From Phocoena phocoena (Eukaryota > Chordata > Mammalia > Artiodactyla > Phocoenidae): DNA of 64,000 nt. The number at the start of each line of letters is the position of its first letter. Positions within the stretch are counted from its first letter, which is position 1. The stretch covers positions 112,608,697 through 112,672,696 of the forward strand of contig NC_089220.1 of NCBI RefSeq assembly GCF_963924675.1, in the 5' to 3' direction. The position numbers and the translations under genes are program-made. The notes under the pieces are model-generated. The model had not been told where the DNA came from. It ran no database searches and saw nothing but the letters and a program-made list of their open reading frames with translations. This document shows, piece by piece, positions 19,986 through 30,180 of the stretch.

Positions 19986-20224
19986 CCAGCATCATCTTTT
20001 TTTTTTTTTTTTTGTGGTACGCGGGCCTCTCACTGTCGTGGCCTCTCCCGCTGCGGAGCACAGGCTCCGGACGTGCAGGCTCAGCGGCCATGGCTCACGG
20101 GCCCAGCCGCTCCGCGGCACGTGGGATCTTCCCGGACCGGGGCACGAACCCGCGTCCCCTGCATCGGCAGGCGGACTCTCAACCACTGCGCCACCAGGGA
20201 AGCCCATCCCAGCATCATCTTTTT
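19986..20224 (-). mobile_element. CHR-2 SINE, complete, with 16-bp target duplications
   Basis: Element body 20002-20208, running right to left. The 16-bp duplication beginning 'ccagcatcatct' lies at 19986-20001 and 20209-20224. The tRNA-like head ends at 'ccaccagggaagccc' (20191-20205). Insertion was into the ATC-rich tract, whose own sequence provides the duplication. Open frames at 19942-20350 derive from it. Confidence 0.98.
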
Positions 20225-20859
20225 AATCACTTCCAATATCATCACCAGAATCAACATTATTGCTAATGTTGATATCACCAATATCAGAATCGATATTGCC
20301 AATCTCATTATTGCCAATGTTGTTTTAATATAAACGCCATCATTAATCATTAGTCATTTGTCACTGTCACCATCCATATAGTCCATACTGATGTCATAAA
20401 TGATACGTACCAGTACCATCAAAATTGCCTTTCAGGAGTCATTGCTAATACAGACATCACTGCTAACCTCGTTATGGTCACTAGTAATATTACGGTCACT
20501 GTCACCAACCCAGTCCACATCCACATCATAACCAATATTGTAACGAGCAGAATTACCTGAGCCATCACTAACCTCCCCATGCACAGAGAATTACTGAGAT
20601 TGCTAACATTTTCCATAGCATATCACAAGCACACATCATCATCCCCAGTTCACCATCGTTGTCCCAATACAACCAAGATAAAAAGCACACGTCTCCAATT
20701 AAGTGGACATCACAGATGTCAGTCTACTTACCGTTGTGATCACCATAATCTACTGAGTTCCTGCTTGTCAGTTGGACTGCGTTAGGTCTTTTCTCCCCTG
20801 GAAGGCTTCAGCTATCCTGTGAGAGATGTGGAATGCGTAAGCATTGGACTCCCTGTCAC

Positions 20860-21070
20860 ACTGCCCATGCAGACGTTGCCAGGGTCATCAGGAATCTTCC
20901 CAGTTCCCCAGTGGGTTTCCATCTCCTGTTTCCTGGCGCTTCTACTGACCATCGTTTTAATCTCAGTTATAACATTCATAGCCCATCTCTTGTCCCAGTT
21001 GTTTGTGTGCCTGTCTCCTTCCCTAGCATATAAGTTCCTGGAGGTGGGGCTGGGTTTTTTTCAAACCCCT
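20860..21070 (+). repeat. Probable L2 3' fragment
   Basis: 'ccctagcatataagttcctggaggtggggctgggttt' resembles 'actagactgtaagctccatgagggcagggacttt' of L2. It is preceded by 'ttgtttgtgtgcctgtctcc', matching 'gtctgtctcccccact'. Confidence 0.55.
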
Positions 21071-21089
21071 TGGGGATTTAAAGGGCAAT

Positions 21090-21200
21090 GTTGGCTGGTC
21101 CACAAGAATCACGTGATGAGGGGTAAAGAACATGAGACTGAAAACCAAGATATCTAGAATTTAGCCTGGATTGTCCCTAACTAACCGTGCAACCTTGGAT
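21090..21200 (+). repeat. MIR 5' fragment
   Basis: 'ggtaaagaacatgagactgaaaaccaagatatctagaatttagcctggattgtccctaactaaccgtgcaaccttgg' follows 'ggttaagagcacgggctctgg...actagctgtgtgaccttgg' of MIR. Confidence 0.55.
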
Positions 21201-21424
21201 CATCCATTTCCCCTCCCTCCCTCTCTACCTTTCTCCATCTCCAAACCTAAGGGTCATCCCTTTTCCACATCCAAGTTTTGCGGCTCTGCCTTCCAAACCG
21301 CCCATTTCTCACCCCTCCTCTGCTGCCGCTCTAACGCAGACCCACATCTCTAGCTTGAGCCACTGTGGTTATCTCTTAACTGGTCTTTCTGCTTCCACTC
21401 TACCCCATGTGGGACAGGAGTGCT

Positions 21425-21850
21425 CTTTTAAAATTAGTTCATATTAGTCCCTTACTCCACCACATGGCTTCGTCCTTCACTTACAGCAACGTGCAGACGG
21501 CTTCTGTGGTCTGCAGTGGACACGGCTGGCCCCTGCCCCCCTCTCCTCCCTCACCTCATGCATCATTAACTCCCCCCTCCCCCCCCACCCCCACCACGCC
21601 ATTCCTAGACACATCGTTCTTCTCGTGGCATCCTGAAAACCCTGACCTTGTTTCTGATGCGAGGCCTTCCCACTGGCTGGCTCCTCTGCCTGGAAAGTGC
21701 TTTCCCTGGACCTCTACATGGCTGGCCCCATCACCTCATTCAGTTCTCCAACCAAGTGCCTGCATCTCAGAGGGGCTTCCCAGGAGCACCCTCTGTGAAA
21801 CAGATCCCCTCTAGCAGGCATTCTCTTCTCACTTAAGCCTCCCACCCAAC
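21425..21850 (+). repeat. L2 fragment
   Basis: 'tctgtggtctgcagtggacacggctggcccctgcccccctctcctccctcacctcatgc' resembles the L2 stretch 'catgatctggcccctgcctacctctccagcctcatctc'. Then 'ctcctctgcctggaaagtgctttccc' matches 'ctctgcctggaacgctcttcccc', and 'cacctcattcagttctccaa' follows. A C-rich insert at 21572-21595 interrupts it. Confidence 0.65.
21572..21595 (-). other. Potential G-quadruplex on - strand
   Basis: The + strand carries C runs of six, eight and five with single T or A spacers, so the - strand has enough G runs to fold. It lies within an L2 relic, so it probably arose by slippage there. Confidence 0.5.
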
Positions 21851-22270
21851 ATACATTTATTGATTGTCTGCTACAGGGTTTCTCAGCTTCAGCACTGTCG
21901 GCGCTTTGGACCGGGGTGTTCTGTGCTGTGGGGTGGGAGGGACTGCCTCGTGCACTCTAAGGTGTGGAGTGGCACCCCTGGCCCATGCCCACCAGATGCC
22001 CGTAGCACCCCTTCCCAACTGAGACAACTAAAAATGTCTGCAGACGTTGTCAAGTGTCCCCTGGGGGCAAACTTACTCCTGGTTGGGAGCCGCACTCTTC
22101 TGAAAGCTTGGGACACAGGAGTGAATAAAACAGATCCCACCACTGGCATTCTCCTCTCCCAATCCCCTGGCCCTCGTGGGAGGAGACGGACAATGAATGT
22201 GAAGCTAGAAAGTGACAAGCGCTATGGGAGAAAAAATACAGCAGGTCATGGGTGCTGGGGGTGGGGCGTA
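21846..22270 (-). repeat. L2 3' end, split by a MER20
   Basis: 'aacatacatttattgattgtctgcta' (21849-21873) is the reversed L2 end. The match resumes after the MER20 at 'cttgggacacaggagtgaataaaacagatcc', 'ggaggagacggacaatgaatgtg' and 'gacaagcgctatgggagaaaaaatacagcagg' (to about 22245). The two halves join into one L2 when the MER20 is removed. Confidence 0.72.
21874..22097 (-). mobile_element. MER20 (hAT-Charlie) DNA transposon
   Basis: 'cagggtttctcagcttcagcactgtcggc' opens the reversed MER20. 'ggcccatgcccaccagatgcccgtagcacccc', 'gacaactaaaaatgtctgcagacgttgtcaagtgtcccctgggggcaaa' and 'ggttgggagccgcac' follow in consensus order. The element is full length. Candidate target duplications 'gtctgcta' and 'ttctgaaa' have decayed. 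MER20 copies are known to act as regulatory elements in eutherian endometrium; activity of this copy is unknown. Confidence 0.92.
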
Positions 22271-22479
22271 GATTGGGGCCCTGGAGAAAAATGAACAGGC
22301 TGGTGGAGGGTATCAGGCGTGGGCTGTCTCCATCCTTCTGGTCCCAGTCTCTCTCCCTCCCGCCTTGCCCCATTCAAGGAGGCAGCAACCAGCAGCATCA
22401 AACCCGCAGGGACTCAGGAAGTGTTGTCAGCCTAGATAATTTCTCCAGAGCCACTGATCCCTTCTGCCGAGTGTGATAA

Positions 22480-22830
22480 ACCCTATTTCATAAAGAAGAC
22501 ATGAATGGCTGTAATCAGATACAATGTTTGCAACGTTGAACAAAATGAGCAAAAGAAAAAAATATGCAGCCAGGCTATAATTATGGGTGTAATATTTCAG
22601 CCCATTAGCAAAAAATATCTCAGAAACCTGCTGCCCGCCTTCTCAGCTAAAAAATTGGATACTAAGCTGGTGAATGCAAACAGAGAGAACAGAGCACTGA
22701 AGCAGAGGCCTAATTAATTGCATATACAATTTTTTTTTTTTTTTTGGCTGGTAGCGGCTTCTGACAATTCTGGGTCTTTTACTGCAACAAATAAAAAGAG
22801 AGATTGTCATTTTCCAGCAGGGCTGCTCTG
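22480..22830. promoter_or_regulatory. Candidate conserved non-coding block
   Basis: Repeat-free AT-rich block. Key motifs are 'gctataattatggg' (22574-22587), 'gtaatatttcagcccattagc' (about 22590-22610), and 'taattaattgcata' (22711-22724), a paired homeodomain site overlapping a POU-like TGCATA. An 18-base or longer T run (about 22731-22746) lies beside the last motif. Function is inferred from motifs only. Confidence 0.42.
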
Positions 22831-22924
22831 GAGGCTTCTAGACACCGGTCTCTCTTCCTCAGCCCAGTACTAGTCAAGGACATGCCACTCACTAAACACT
22901 TGGTGAATTTATGGGTTTTTGTAT

Positions 22925-23030
22925 AATAATAGTTATATTTTGTTGCTTGCTGTGTGCTAGGTACAGTGATAAAGCGTTACAACTTTCATCTCATTTTTCC
23001 CTACGAGAGCGAGGTGAAGTAATGCAGTGG
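22925..23030 (-). repeat. MIR fragment
   Basis: 'gcttgctgtgtgctaggtacagtgataaagcgttacaactttcatctcatttttccc' is the reversed MIR 'ttactatgtgccaggcactgttctaagcgctttacatg...ctcattta'. Confidence 0.6.
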
Positions 23031-23334
23031 ATTTTGTTGCTGACCTTCAGGTTCCTTGTCACCATGTTTTTGGAGTGCTAGCACCTGTGACTATCTTTAG
23101 AGAACGACTTGTGAGCTACTGAAGTCACCTTGCCTGGGTGCAGAGAGCCCCTAATCCCTGGCGGGGGTGGGCTGTGGCCCTGTACCCCCAGCTCACACCT
23201 CCCCTGTGGGATTTTGCTGGAACTCACCACCATGCCTCCTCCCTCCCCACCCTGAGCCCCATGCCCTTGGGTCTTCCCTGGAGTTCTTTGTTGATAAATC
23301 ACTTGTATATGATTCCTCGGCTCCCACTGTGCTT

Positions 23335-23475
23335 CTGGGGAGTCGGCTTCAGACAGGTAGGATTAATTACCACCCTTTTTCCAGAAAGGAAACGGAAGTT
23401 TGGAGGGGATAGTAACTCAACTCAGGGAACTCAGTGAGAAACTGGGGACTGGCGTTTGACTGCATGTCACCTGAG
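23335..23475 (-). repeat. MIR fragment
   Basis: 'attaattaccacccttttccagaaaggaaacggaagtttggaggggatagtaactcaactcaggg' keeps the reversed MIR spacing of 'attatccccattttacagatgaggaaactgaggc...gttaagtaacttg'. Confidence 0.5.
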
Positions 23476-23704
23476 CCTATCTGGCTTCCATGTGTAAATG
23501 TGGCACATGCCTCCATACCCTAGTCCCTAGGATCTGTATGAGACTGGGGCAAGTTGGTGGTTCAGTAGCCACCATCGTAGGTTCTGAAACACAACACTGT
23601 CTGGGTAAATCTAACAATTAGATCCGTGCCTTTGTTCATGGGCCTCTCTAGTTACCTGCCATTTACCTCAGGCTCGCCAAGCTCTGCAGGGGTCTGACCA
23701 GTTC

Positions 23705-24860
23705 CTGGGTATACATTCATTCATTAAGTCATTCATTCACTCGTGCAGTCACCTACCCATCTAACCTCAACCATTCAGCTGACCCCACGCATTCATCTAA
23801 TACCATCCATCCATCCATTCACCCATCCACTCATCCACTCACTCATCCATCCGACAGAGCGCTCGCGAAGGCTGCCCCCAGTAACAGTCTAGCATGGGAT
23901 ATGGATGTACTAAGAAGTCATTCATCATACCTTGTGATCTGTGCACCAGGGGAAAATGTATAAGGTACTATGCACTCATAGGAGGGACACCTGATCCAGC
24001 CAAGCTTCCCAAGGCACCTGAACGGGGATCTGGCAGGTGAGTAGTGAAGAGAAGAGAGGAAAGGGGTAGACTGTCCCAGGCAGAGAGAGCGGCAGATAGG
24101 ATACGATCCAAAGGCCAGAGGTGAGTGAGTGTGTGGAAGGTTCAAAAGAATGCAGGACATCGACCTCGCTGATCTCATGCGAGGCGAGGCAGTAAGAGAT
24201 GAGGCTGGAGTAGCTAGCTGGGGCCAGACATGTGGGACCTTTGCCTGTTGAACCAAGGAGAGAACTGGGAACTGAGAGCTGCGGGATGCCTTCAAAGGGT
24301 CTGTGAGCAGGGGGCTACCGGGAACAGACCCGCCTGGCTCAGCAGGGGGCTCTGGGAAGAAGAGGTGGGAGAAAGGCAGCCAGTGATGGGACTGCAGTTG
24401 GGGTGGGCGTGGAAGGACCGTATGCCAGGTTGGCAGTTGCCCCGTGACGCTGTTGGAGGAAGCGGGGGGAGAAGTGGGTTTGTGCCAGGATGAGAGAGAA
24501 TTAGAAGTGGGTGACTGACTGGGTGTGGGAGGCAGGGAGAGGGAGAGGGAGAGGATGACTGCCAGTTTCCGGCCTGTGCAGTGGGGGGACGGAGGCGGCA
24601 CTGACCAAGTCACAGAGGGAGAGGATGGGCCTGGGGCGTGGAGGCTGGAGGCCGTGCTCAGTTTAGGGCGGGCTGAGTCTGAGATGCCTGTGGGGGTTTC
24701 AGGTGGGGTCGTTCAGAAGATACTTTGCTATCTAGGTCTGAAGGCCCAGAGAGAGACGACAAGCGCTGAGAATAAAGATGTAGGTATCTACCATCAACCC
24801 CTCGGAGTAGATGGGAAGGCCCAGGGAGGGTGCGCAGACTGAGAAGGAGTGAGCCTGCTA
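23705..24860 (-). repeat. Long L2 fragment
   Basis: Begins with the (CATT/TCCA)n-rich L2 tail at 23713-23855. It continues through 'gtcccaggcagagagagcggcagatagg', 'ggccagacatgtgggacctttgcctgttgaacc', 'gggctgagtctgagatgcctgtggg' and 'ataaagatgtaggtatctaccatcaa', which are in the correct reversed L2 order over 1.1 kb. The 231-residue - strand frame at 23918-24613 is not a gene: the element's sense is this strand but no L2 protein motif is intact. Confidence 0.75.
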
Positions 24861-25250
24861 TCTTCTGACAGATGCCCCAACGCTGACCGCCTACCTGAAC
24901 AGTGGGCATCTCCCTTCCGGCTTCCAGTCCGCACGTGGACCACATTCCCAGGCTGACTCCAGTCTCTGGCCAAGCACGTGGGTGCATGTTCTGTCTGCGT
25001 CAGGTCTTCCTGCCATGGGTTCCCTCACCCAGAGCCCACTGGGCAGCAGTTATGTGGGTCAAGCCTGGATGTGTTTCTCTGTCTACCATGGAACGGTCTC
25101 TCCTTCTGGAGGGTTCTTTTGCCTGGAGGAAGAAAGAGAGGTAGTTCTTCCCAGCATGGCTGCTCACCAGAGTGGGAGGGGAACGAGCATCTTTGTGTAT
25201 TTGGAAGCTCAGGGGTTTCAGGGGTTCGCCTCCCTCCACCACTGCTTTTA
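24861..25250. other. No gene or repeat seen
   Basis: Mixed-composition unique sequence. The 200-residue + strand frame that begins at 24978 ends in a CA microsatellite translation and is rejected. Confidence 0.45.
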
Positions 25251-25400
25251 GAAATGTCTTTAATTATAAACTACTATGTGCACACTGTAAAAAAGATATA
25301 CAGCTCAGAACAAAAACAAAATAAGTATGATAGACCCCCTGACCCTCAACCTGCCAGCGCCTATACCCCGCTCCCTAGTGACAACAATTATCTTTCCAGA

Positions 25401-25442
<42 letters not shown>

Positions 25443-25690
25443 CGTCATGCTCACCAATTGATTTTTTTGGTTTATAAATATATACTAGACATATTTCTAC
25501 ATCAAAATGTATATAGCTCTACTTCCCATTTTACTTTCTTTTTTATTTTTTACTATAAAAATCATACAAGTTTATGGTAGATTCTGAATGTGGAAATTCA
25601 GAAAAATATAAAAAAAGAAAACACAAATCTGCCAGTATCCTAAAACCTCATTACCCAGAGATGATGATTAACATTGAGGAAAACATATAA
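25250..25690. mobile_element. Old interspersed repeat, family unassigned
   Basis: 'tgtatatagctctacttcc', 'ttttttactataaaaatcatac', and 'cctcattacccagagatgatgattaaca' are familiar from old L1/MER-type repeats ('cctaccacccagagataaccactgttaaca'). I cannot place them in one family with confidence. Confidence 0.4.
25404..25440. repeat. (CA)n microsatellite
   Basis: About 18 uninterrupted CA units, the longest pure dinucleotide run in the window, within an older repeat. Likely polymorphic. Confidence 0.98.
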
Positions 25691-26315
25691 AATTTACTTT
25701 CACTGGACAATAACAGAAGACACTAAAATTAGAAAGCATTACAGAACTTCAAGTAGATTTTTCTTCAAAATAAGAGACGTTAATCCTTGTATAATTTTCT
25801 CTCTTTTTTTAGCTTGAATTGAGAGGTTGATGTTGTGATGTTTTCTTTTAACTATATGCTTCTTAATGGTTGTTAGTTTAGGTAGAACTTAGTCATTTCT
25901 CTTGGAAAAACCAAAAGGTACAACTTATCTCTAAACAAACAGACTAAACTCATCTGTCTACATACATATTTTTAAATGAAGAATAATTTTTAAAGAAGAG
26001 GCAAGCCTACTGTTAGGATAGTTTGTCAAGAGAAATTACTGAAGTATTCAATCACTTTCAAAAAGAACAAACACATCGTGAGGAAATACTTATCACTTCC
26101 TCCTGACACAAACCCAAACAGGTGATGTGTGAGCCCCAAGCATTCAGTAGTTACCTGCTTCTTCCCACGTTACCTGACCAATGGCAGGTTGGCTCTGTGG
26201 GATCAGAAAGCACGATTTCCTATACCTCTTTGGTGGCTCAAAATCATGCCACACGTTAGCTCACATCTTATCTGGGCCATGACTTTCATGCACCGTTCAC
26301 TGCTTTTCCCAGAGT
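25691..26315. other. AT-rich, nothing assigned
   Basis: AT-rich sequence with no recognised gene or repeat. Confidence 0.45.
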
Positions 26316-26548
26316 CACTAATTACCTTTCTTTCTTTTGCGGTACGCGGGCCTCTCACTGTTGTGGCCTCTCCCGTTGCAGAGCACAGGCTCCGGATGCG
26401 CAGGCTCAGCGGCCAATGGCTCACGGGCCCAGCCGCTCCACGGCATGTGGGATCCTCCCGCACCGGGGCACGAACCCGCACCCCCTGCATCGGCAGGTGG
26501 ACTCTCAACCACTGCGTCACCAGGGAAGCCCCACTAATTACCTTTCTT
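26316..26548 (-). mobile_element. CHR-2 SINE, complete, with 17-bp target duplications
   Basis: Element body 26333-26531. The perfect duplication CACTAATTACCTTTCTT lies at 26316-26332 and 26532-26548. The tail is short and interrupted. A one-base insertion ('ggccaatggctc') and several CpG-decay changes ('tccacgg', 'gcgtcacc') mark mild ageing. Open frames at 26129-26604 are SINE translations. Confidence 0.98.
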
Positions 26549-26578
26549 ATCCTTGTTGCTCAGATCCTTGTTGCTCAG
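26549..26578. repeat. 15-bp perfect tandem duplication
   Basis: 'atccttgttgctcag' occurs at 26549-26563 and again at 26564-26578. It begins on the base after the 3' target duplication of the adjacent SINE. Confidence 0.97.
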
Positions 26579-27480
26579 AAGTGCTGCATGCCTTAATTCC
26601 ATGACAGCGCTTAGCATCCTAGCGTCTTCCTCAGAGGACTGGGTAATGCTGTTTTCTTCGAGGGTGTTCTTCACAGGCTCTTCTGTTTACTCGTTCTGAT
26701 TGGGGCTAATTTCTCATTAGGCCAGCTACACAGCTGTGCTACCGGTATTTCTTTTCATTGCTCTCCTGGGTTAGTTCTTTTAGTTCTATGGCTTCTTGAA
26801 TCTGTTGTCTTTTTCTCGGATTCTGTTTTCCTTCTGCCGGGGTACACACTCAAGGAATTTTTTCAGAAAATGTGGAACCCCACCCTGGAGCCTGGGAGCA
26901 GTGGGTGCCAGCACAGGGGAGGGGAGGCTGGCTGTGAGTGCTCCGCATTTCCTGTTTCTCTGCAGTTTTCCCCAGCTTTGGGTGGTGACCGCTGCCGGGC
27001 TCCAGCTTTTGGTCGGCAGAGGGAGGGTGAGGCGGCGTGGACAGCGGTCCCGGGCACCCTCTGCCCTGCCGCCTGCAGCCCCACGCCCCGAGCTTGCTGC
27101 TTCTGTCCTCAGCGCGGCTGCCACCCAGCTCGGTGAGCAGCCCAGGTGCAGGCCATCGGGTGTGTGGTGGTGGGAGACCAAGCTACAGGGCCCTCTCCTG
27201 CCCTGTCCCGTCCCCTGGGAAACTTTTTATGCTTTGCTCAAACCGTGGAGCCTTCGCACTCAATGCCAAGTTTTTGTTACAGATTAGTTTTTCCATAAAA
27301 CCATTTTGAACCAATCAGTAATTTCTAGGTTGTTTCTTGTTTAAAGTGTCAGGGTTAAACAAAACTTTCAAACAACAAAACAAAACTTTCACATCCTATT
27401 AAAGTTTAGCCCTAAAATGACAAGATTTCTTAAAGCCTTATTTTTCAAAAGCCTCAATGCTTGCTCAGATTAAGAGTTGC
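26579..27480. other. No gene confirmed
   Basis: AT-leaning to 26860, then a GC-rich core (26870-27170), then AT-rich. The + strand frame 26796-27287 (163 residues) and the - strand frame 26786-27181 overlap fully, so neither is favoured, and neither has a domain. An LTR-like or L1-like relic is possible but not shown. Confidence 0.4.
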
Positions 27481-27481
27481 C

Positions 27482-27844
27482 AAAATACCTTGTGGAACTT
27501 CCCTGGTGGCTCAGTGGTTAAGAATCTGCCTGCCGACTCAGGGGACACGGGTCGAGCCCTGGTCTGGGAAGATCTCACATGCCGTGGAGCAACTAAGCCC
27601 ACGAGGCACAATTACTGAGCCTGTGCTCTACAGCCCGCAAGCCACAACTACCGAGCTCACGTGCCACAACTACTGAAGCCCTCGCGCCTAGAGCCCGTGC
27701 TCTGCAACAAGAGAAGCCACCGCAATGAGAAGCCCGCGCACCGCAATGAAGAGTAGCCCCCGCTCACGGCAACTAGAGGAAGCCCACGGGCAGCAATGAA
27801 GACCCAGTGCAGCCAAAAATAATAAAAAACAAAAAATCCTTGTG
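27482..27844 (+). mobile_element. CHR-1 type SINE, long form
   Basis: Body 27495-27832: head 'cttccctggtggctcagtgg', then the CHR-1 ladder of 'ccacaactac' units ('gagcaactaagcccacgagg', 'gcaagccacaactaccgag', 'gccacaactactgaagccc'), and the end 'gcagccaaaaataataaa'. Flanks 'aaaataccttgtg' (27482-27494) and 'aaaatccttgtg' (27833-27844) are a target duplication with a one-base indel. Confidence 0.97.
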
Positions 27845-29069
27845 AATTAAGTTGCATGGTTGGGCTGAGAACACTGAGCACCAAACTGTTGAGAGAACTT
27901 TTTCTTTAAGAAGACTGCAGCTTCTGAGGTTAGGAAATGCAGACACTTGCTAACTGGTTTCAGATATGAAGAGGGTACAGCCTCCTTCATGAAACGTTGC
28001 CATTGAATGCATCATGATTTATCTACCCATGTTCATTACTTAACATTGTATTGTATATCATAATGCATGAGTGTAACCGTTTAACTTTTCGGATCAGTCT
28101 TTTTGATTTCGTAGTGAGATTTTTTTTTTTTTTTTTTTAATTAGTGTATTAGCTTTTGTGAGATTTTGAACAGAACTCTTATGTCTTCCCTCTGTTGAAG
28201 TATTCTGCTCTGGCCATGGGCACGGGGTGGAGTATGTGGAACACTTGTGATGAAAGATTAAGGCAGTATTTGGACATTGCACACGTGTACAAAGCAGTTA
28301 AACTACTGAAAGTGTCATGGGTAAAAATCTTAAAAGGTTAATTTCTGTCCAATGCAGTAGATGATGAAGAAAGGTCGGTATTATCGGTAAGTGTTTTCTC
28401 AAGCTTTTCCTTTTTTAAACCTGCCCATCCCTCCTGAAATTGGGCATTTAATTCATCTTTGACCTGGTCATTCTCAGAGTTGCTAACTTAGTAAGCTCTT
28501 TTCTTATAGAACCCCTTGTTAATGAGCAATATGCCTCCTTGTATGATAAAACCTTTCTGGATATGCATTAGAAAAAAATCTTTTTGTAGATTAGTAGAAG
28601 TGCATTCCTGTTTTCATGTTAAAAAAGAAGAAAATGTGTGTAACATAGGTGGAGTTAGAAAGCTAGTAAATCCGAGTCCTTGAATATTTAAAAATGTCTT
28701 TACTGTGCCTTTGCACATAAATAAGAGATTCCACATGATTTCCTTTCAGGATGCTGTAGACACTGTTCTGTTGCCTTCTAGAAAGTTCTATTGTATATGA
28801 AAAAATCTAATGCTAGTTTGCTATTTCTTTTTAGATATTTTGCATTCTTTCCTGAAATTTTAAGATTTCCTCTTGATGGTTGGACTTCAGAAACTTCCCC
28901 AGTTTGTTGCAAATTGTGTGTCTTTTTTCACTGCACCTGCTCTGTACTTGGTGAGAATAGTAGATGGCTACTGCTTTTCTGTCTGGCCTGCTTCCTTTTC
29001 CCTTGGGAACTGCCACTAAGTCACTCACTCCATGTAACTTCTGTTAATGAAGGGGCCCTCCTTTCCTGA
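27845..29069. other. AT-rich, repeat-like, unassigned
   Basis: AT-rich throughout, with a T run at 28120-28138. The style ('tttttgtagattagtagaagtgc') suggests old L1 relics, but no diagnostic segment was found. The 92-residue frame at 28791-29069 has no domain. Confidence 0.35.
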
Positions 29070-29480
29070 CCTGGGGCGGCCAATCAGAGAGTTCCTTCTC
29101 TCCAGCCAGGAGGTTGGTTCAGGGATGGACATGTGACCCTTGGGCCAATCACAGGCCAATCAGAGTACCTTTTAGAGATGATTTAGATGCTGAGAAAGAG
29201 AGAATTATGATCTTTTCTCTGGGTTTGGTACAAGGATGAAGTAAGACTGGAGCTTCTGAAGTCTTTCTTAGCTACTATACCTAGAGAGCCTGTCTGGGTG
29301 TGAACCCAAGCCAGGGAAGTCAGAGAGGAGGGTGGAGAGTCAAAGAGAGAAAGGGAGAGAGAGAATGAGTGAATGAATGATTTTTGAATTGTGAACCAAT
29401 ACAGGTGAGACCGAAGTCATATCAGACAACGCATTCAGGTTTTTTTTCTTTACACAATTTGATTTGGGTTTCCATCATTG
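29070..29480 (+). mobile_element. Old LTR-like repeat, family unassigned
   Basis: 'ggccaatcagagagttccttctctcc', a second 'ggccaatcagagtacc', 'gatgaagtaagactggagcttctg' and the end 'aatacaggtgagacc...cacaatttgatttgggtttcc' resemble a widespread mammalian repeat containing 'ggccaatcagag' and 'tttgagttgggtttctgtc'. The name cannot be given with certainty. Confidence 0.45.
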
Positions 29481-29484
29481 GTAA

Positions 29485-30180
29485 ACAAAGGAATCTTGAT
29501 AATATAGTGATCCCTTTTAACCAAAAAAATCCCTGTCTTTCATGAGCTATTTGATTAGCCCTTGCCTTTCATGGCTTCAATTATCTCCTGAAATTCCTAT
29601 TAGTTGCGTACTGGATTTCTCGGATCTAGCCTCCATCTTCTTTCATCTTTCCTTATCTTAAAAGCCACTCTGACATTTTAATATATATTCTGAGACATTT
29701 CCTAGACTTTATTGTCTGATTTGGTTTTTCATTCTATTATCCAGCCCTTTTATTTTTATTAAGCTTTTCATTTCAGCCAATGTGTTTCTCATTCTAAGAA
29801 CTTTTTAATTCTCTGCTTGTCCCCCCCAACTTTTTTTCATAGCAAGCTGCTTTTGTTTTATGGATGCAGCATCCATTTCTTTTCTGTTTGCTGCATCATC
29901 TCTGTTTTCCCTTTTCAGTTGCTCTGTTCACCTTGATCTTTCTCTTTTCTGTGGTTTGTTTTCCTCAAAACTTGGTAATTCTCAGGTATCCATTAGAGTG
30001 TGTGAATAAAAAACCAGGTTGATCAGTACTGGCTCAGATGGGACTTTCCTCTGTGTGGGTATATGGTTATATAGATCTTCTGGAACAGGCCTCTTTCCTA
30101 AATGGGCCTGGGGTCCTGGTAGTGTCTGGGTGAGGCTTGCTGACAGGAGCAGAAATGCAAGCTCATGACTTGCCACCATT
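29485..30180 (-). mobile_element. Probable old L1 5' region or HAL1-like
   Basis: Thymine-rich text such as 'tttttcattctattatccagcccttttatttttattaagcttttcatttcagcc' and 'gaactttttaattctctgcttg' is typical of the reverse complement of L1M/HAL1 5' regions. No ORF1 motif is readable. Confidence 0.4.

Larger units (their letters stand above)
19560..20720 (+). repeat. Decayed ATC/CAT-rich trinucleotide tract
   Basis: Over about 1.1 kb the + strand is saturated with 'atcacca', 'catcatc', 'ccaatatc', 'cattattgccaat' and 'gtcactgtcacc' variants. It looks like an ancient (ATC)n or (CAC/CAT)n expansion now mutated beyond a clean array. It is interrupted by a MIR (19695-19895) and a young CHR-2 SINE (20002-20208). 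The - strand frames of Val/Ile/Leu/Met are its translation. Confidence 0.6.

Noticed and set aside
23918..24613. 231-residue - frame
   Set aside because: It lies wholly inside an L2 fragment and has no intact reverse-transcriptase or endonuclease motif.
26786..27287. 163-residue + and 131-residue - frames over a GC-rich core
   Set aside because: They overlap almost completely on opposite strands; neither has a domain or codon bias that would favour it.
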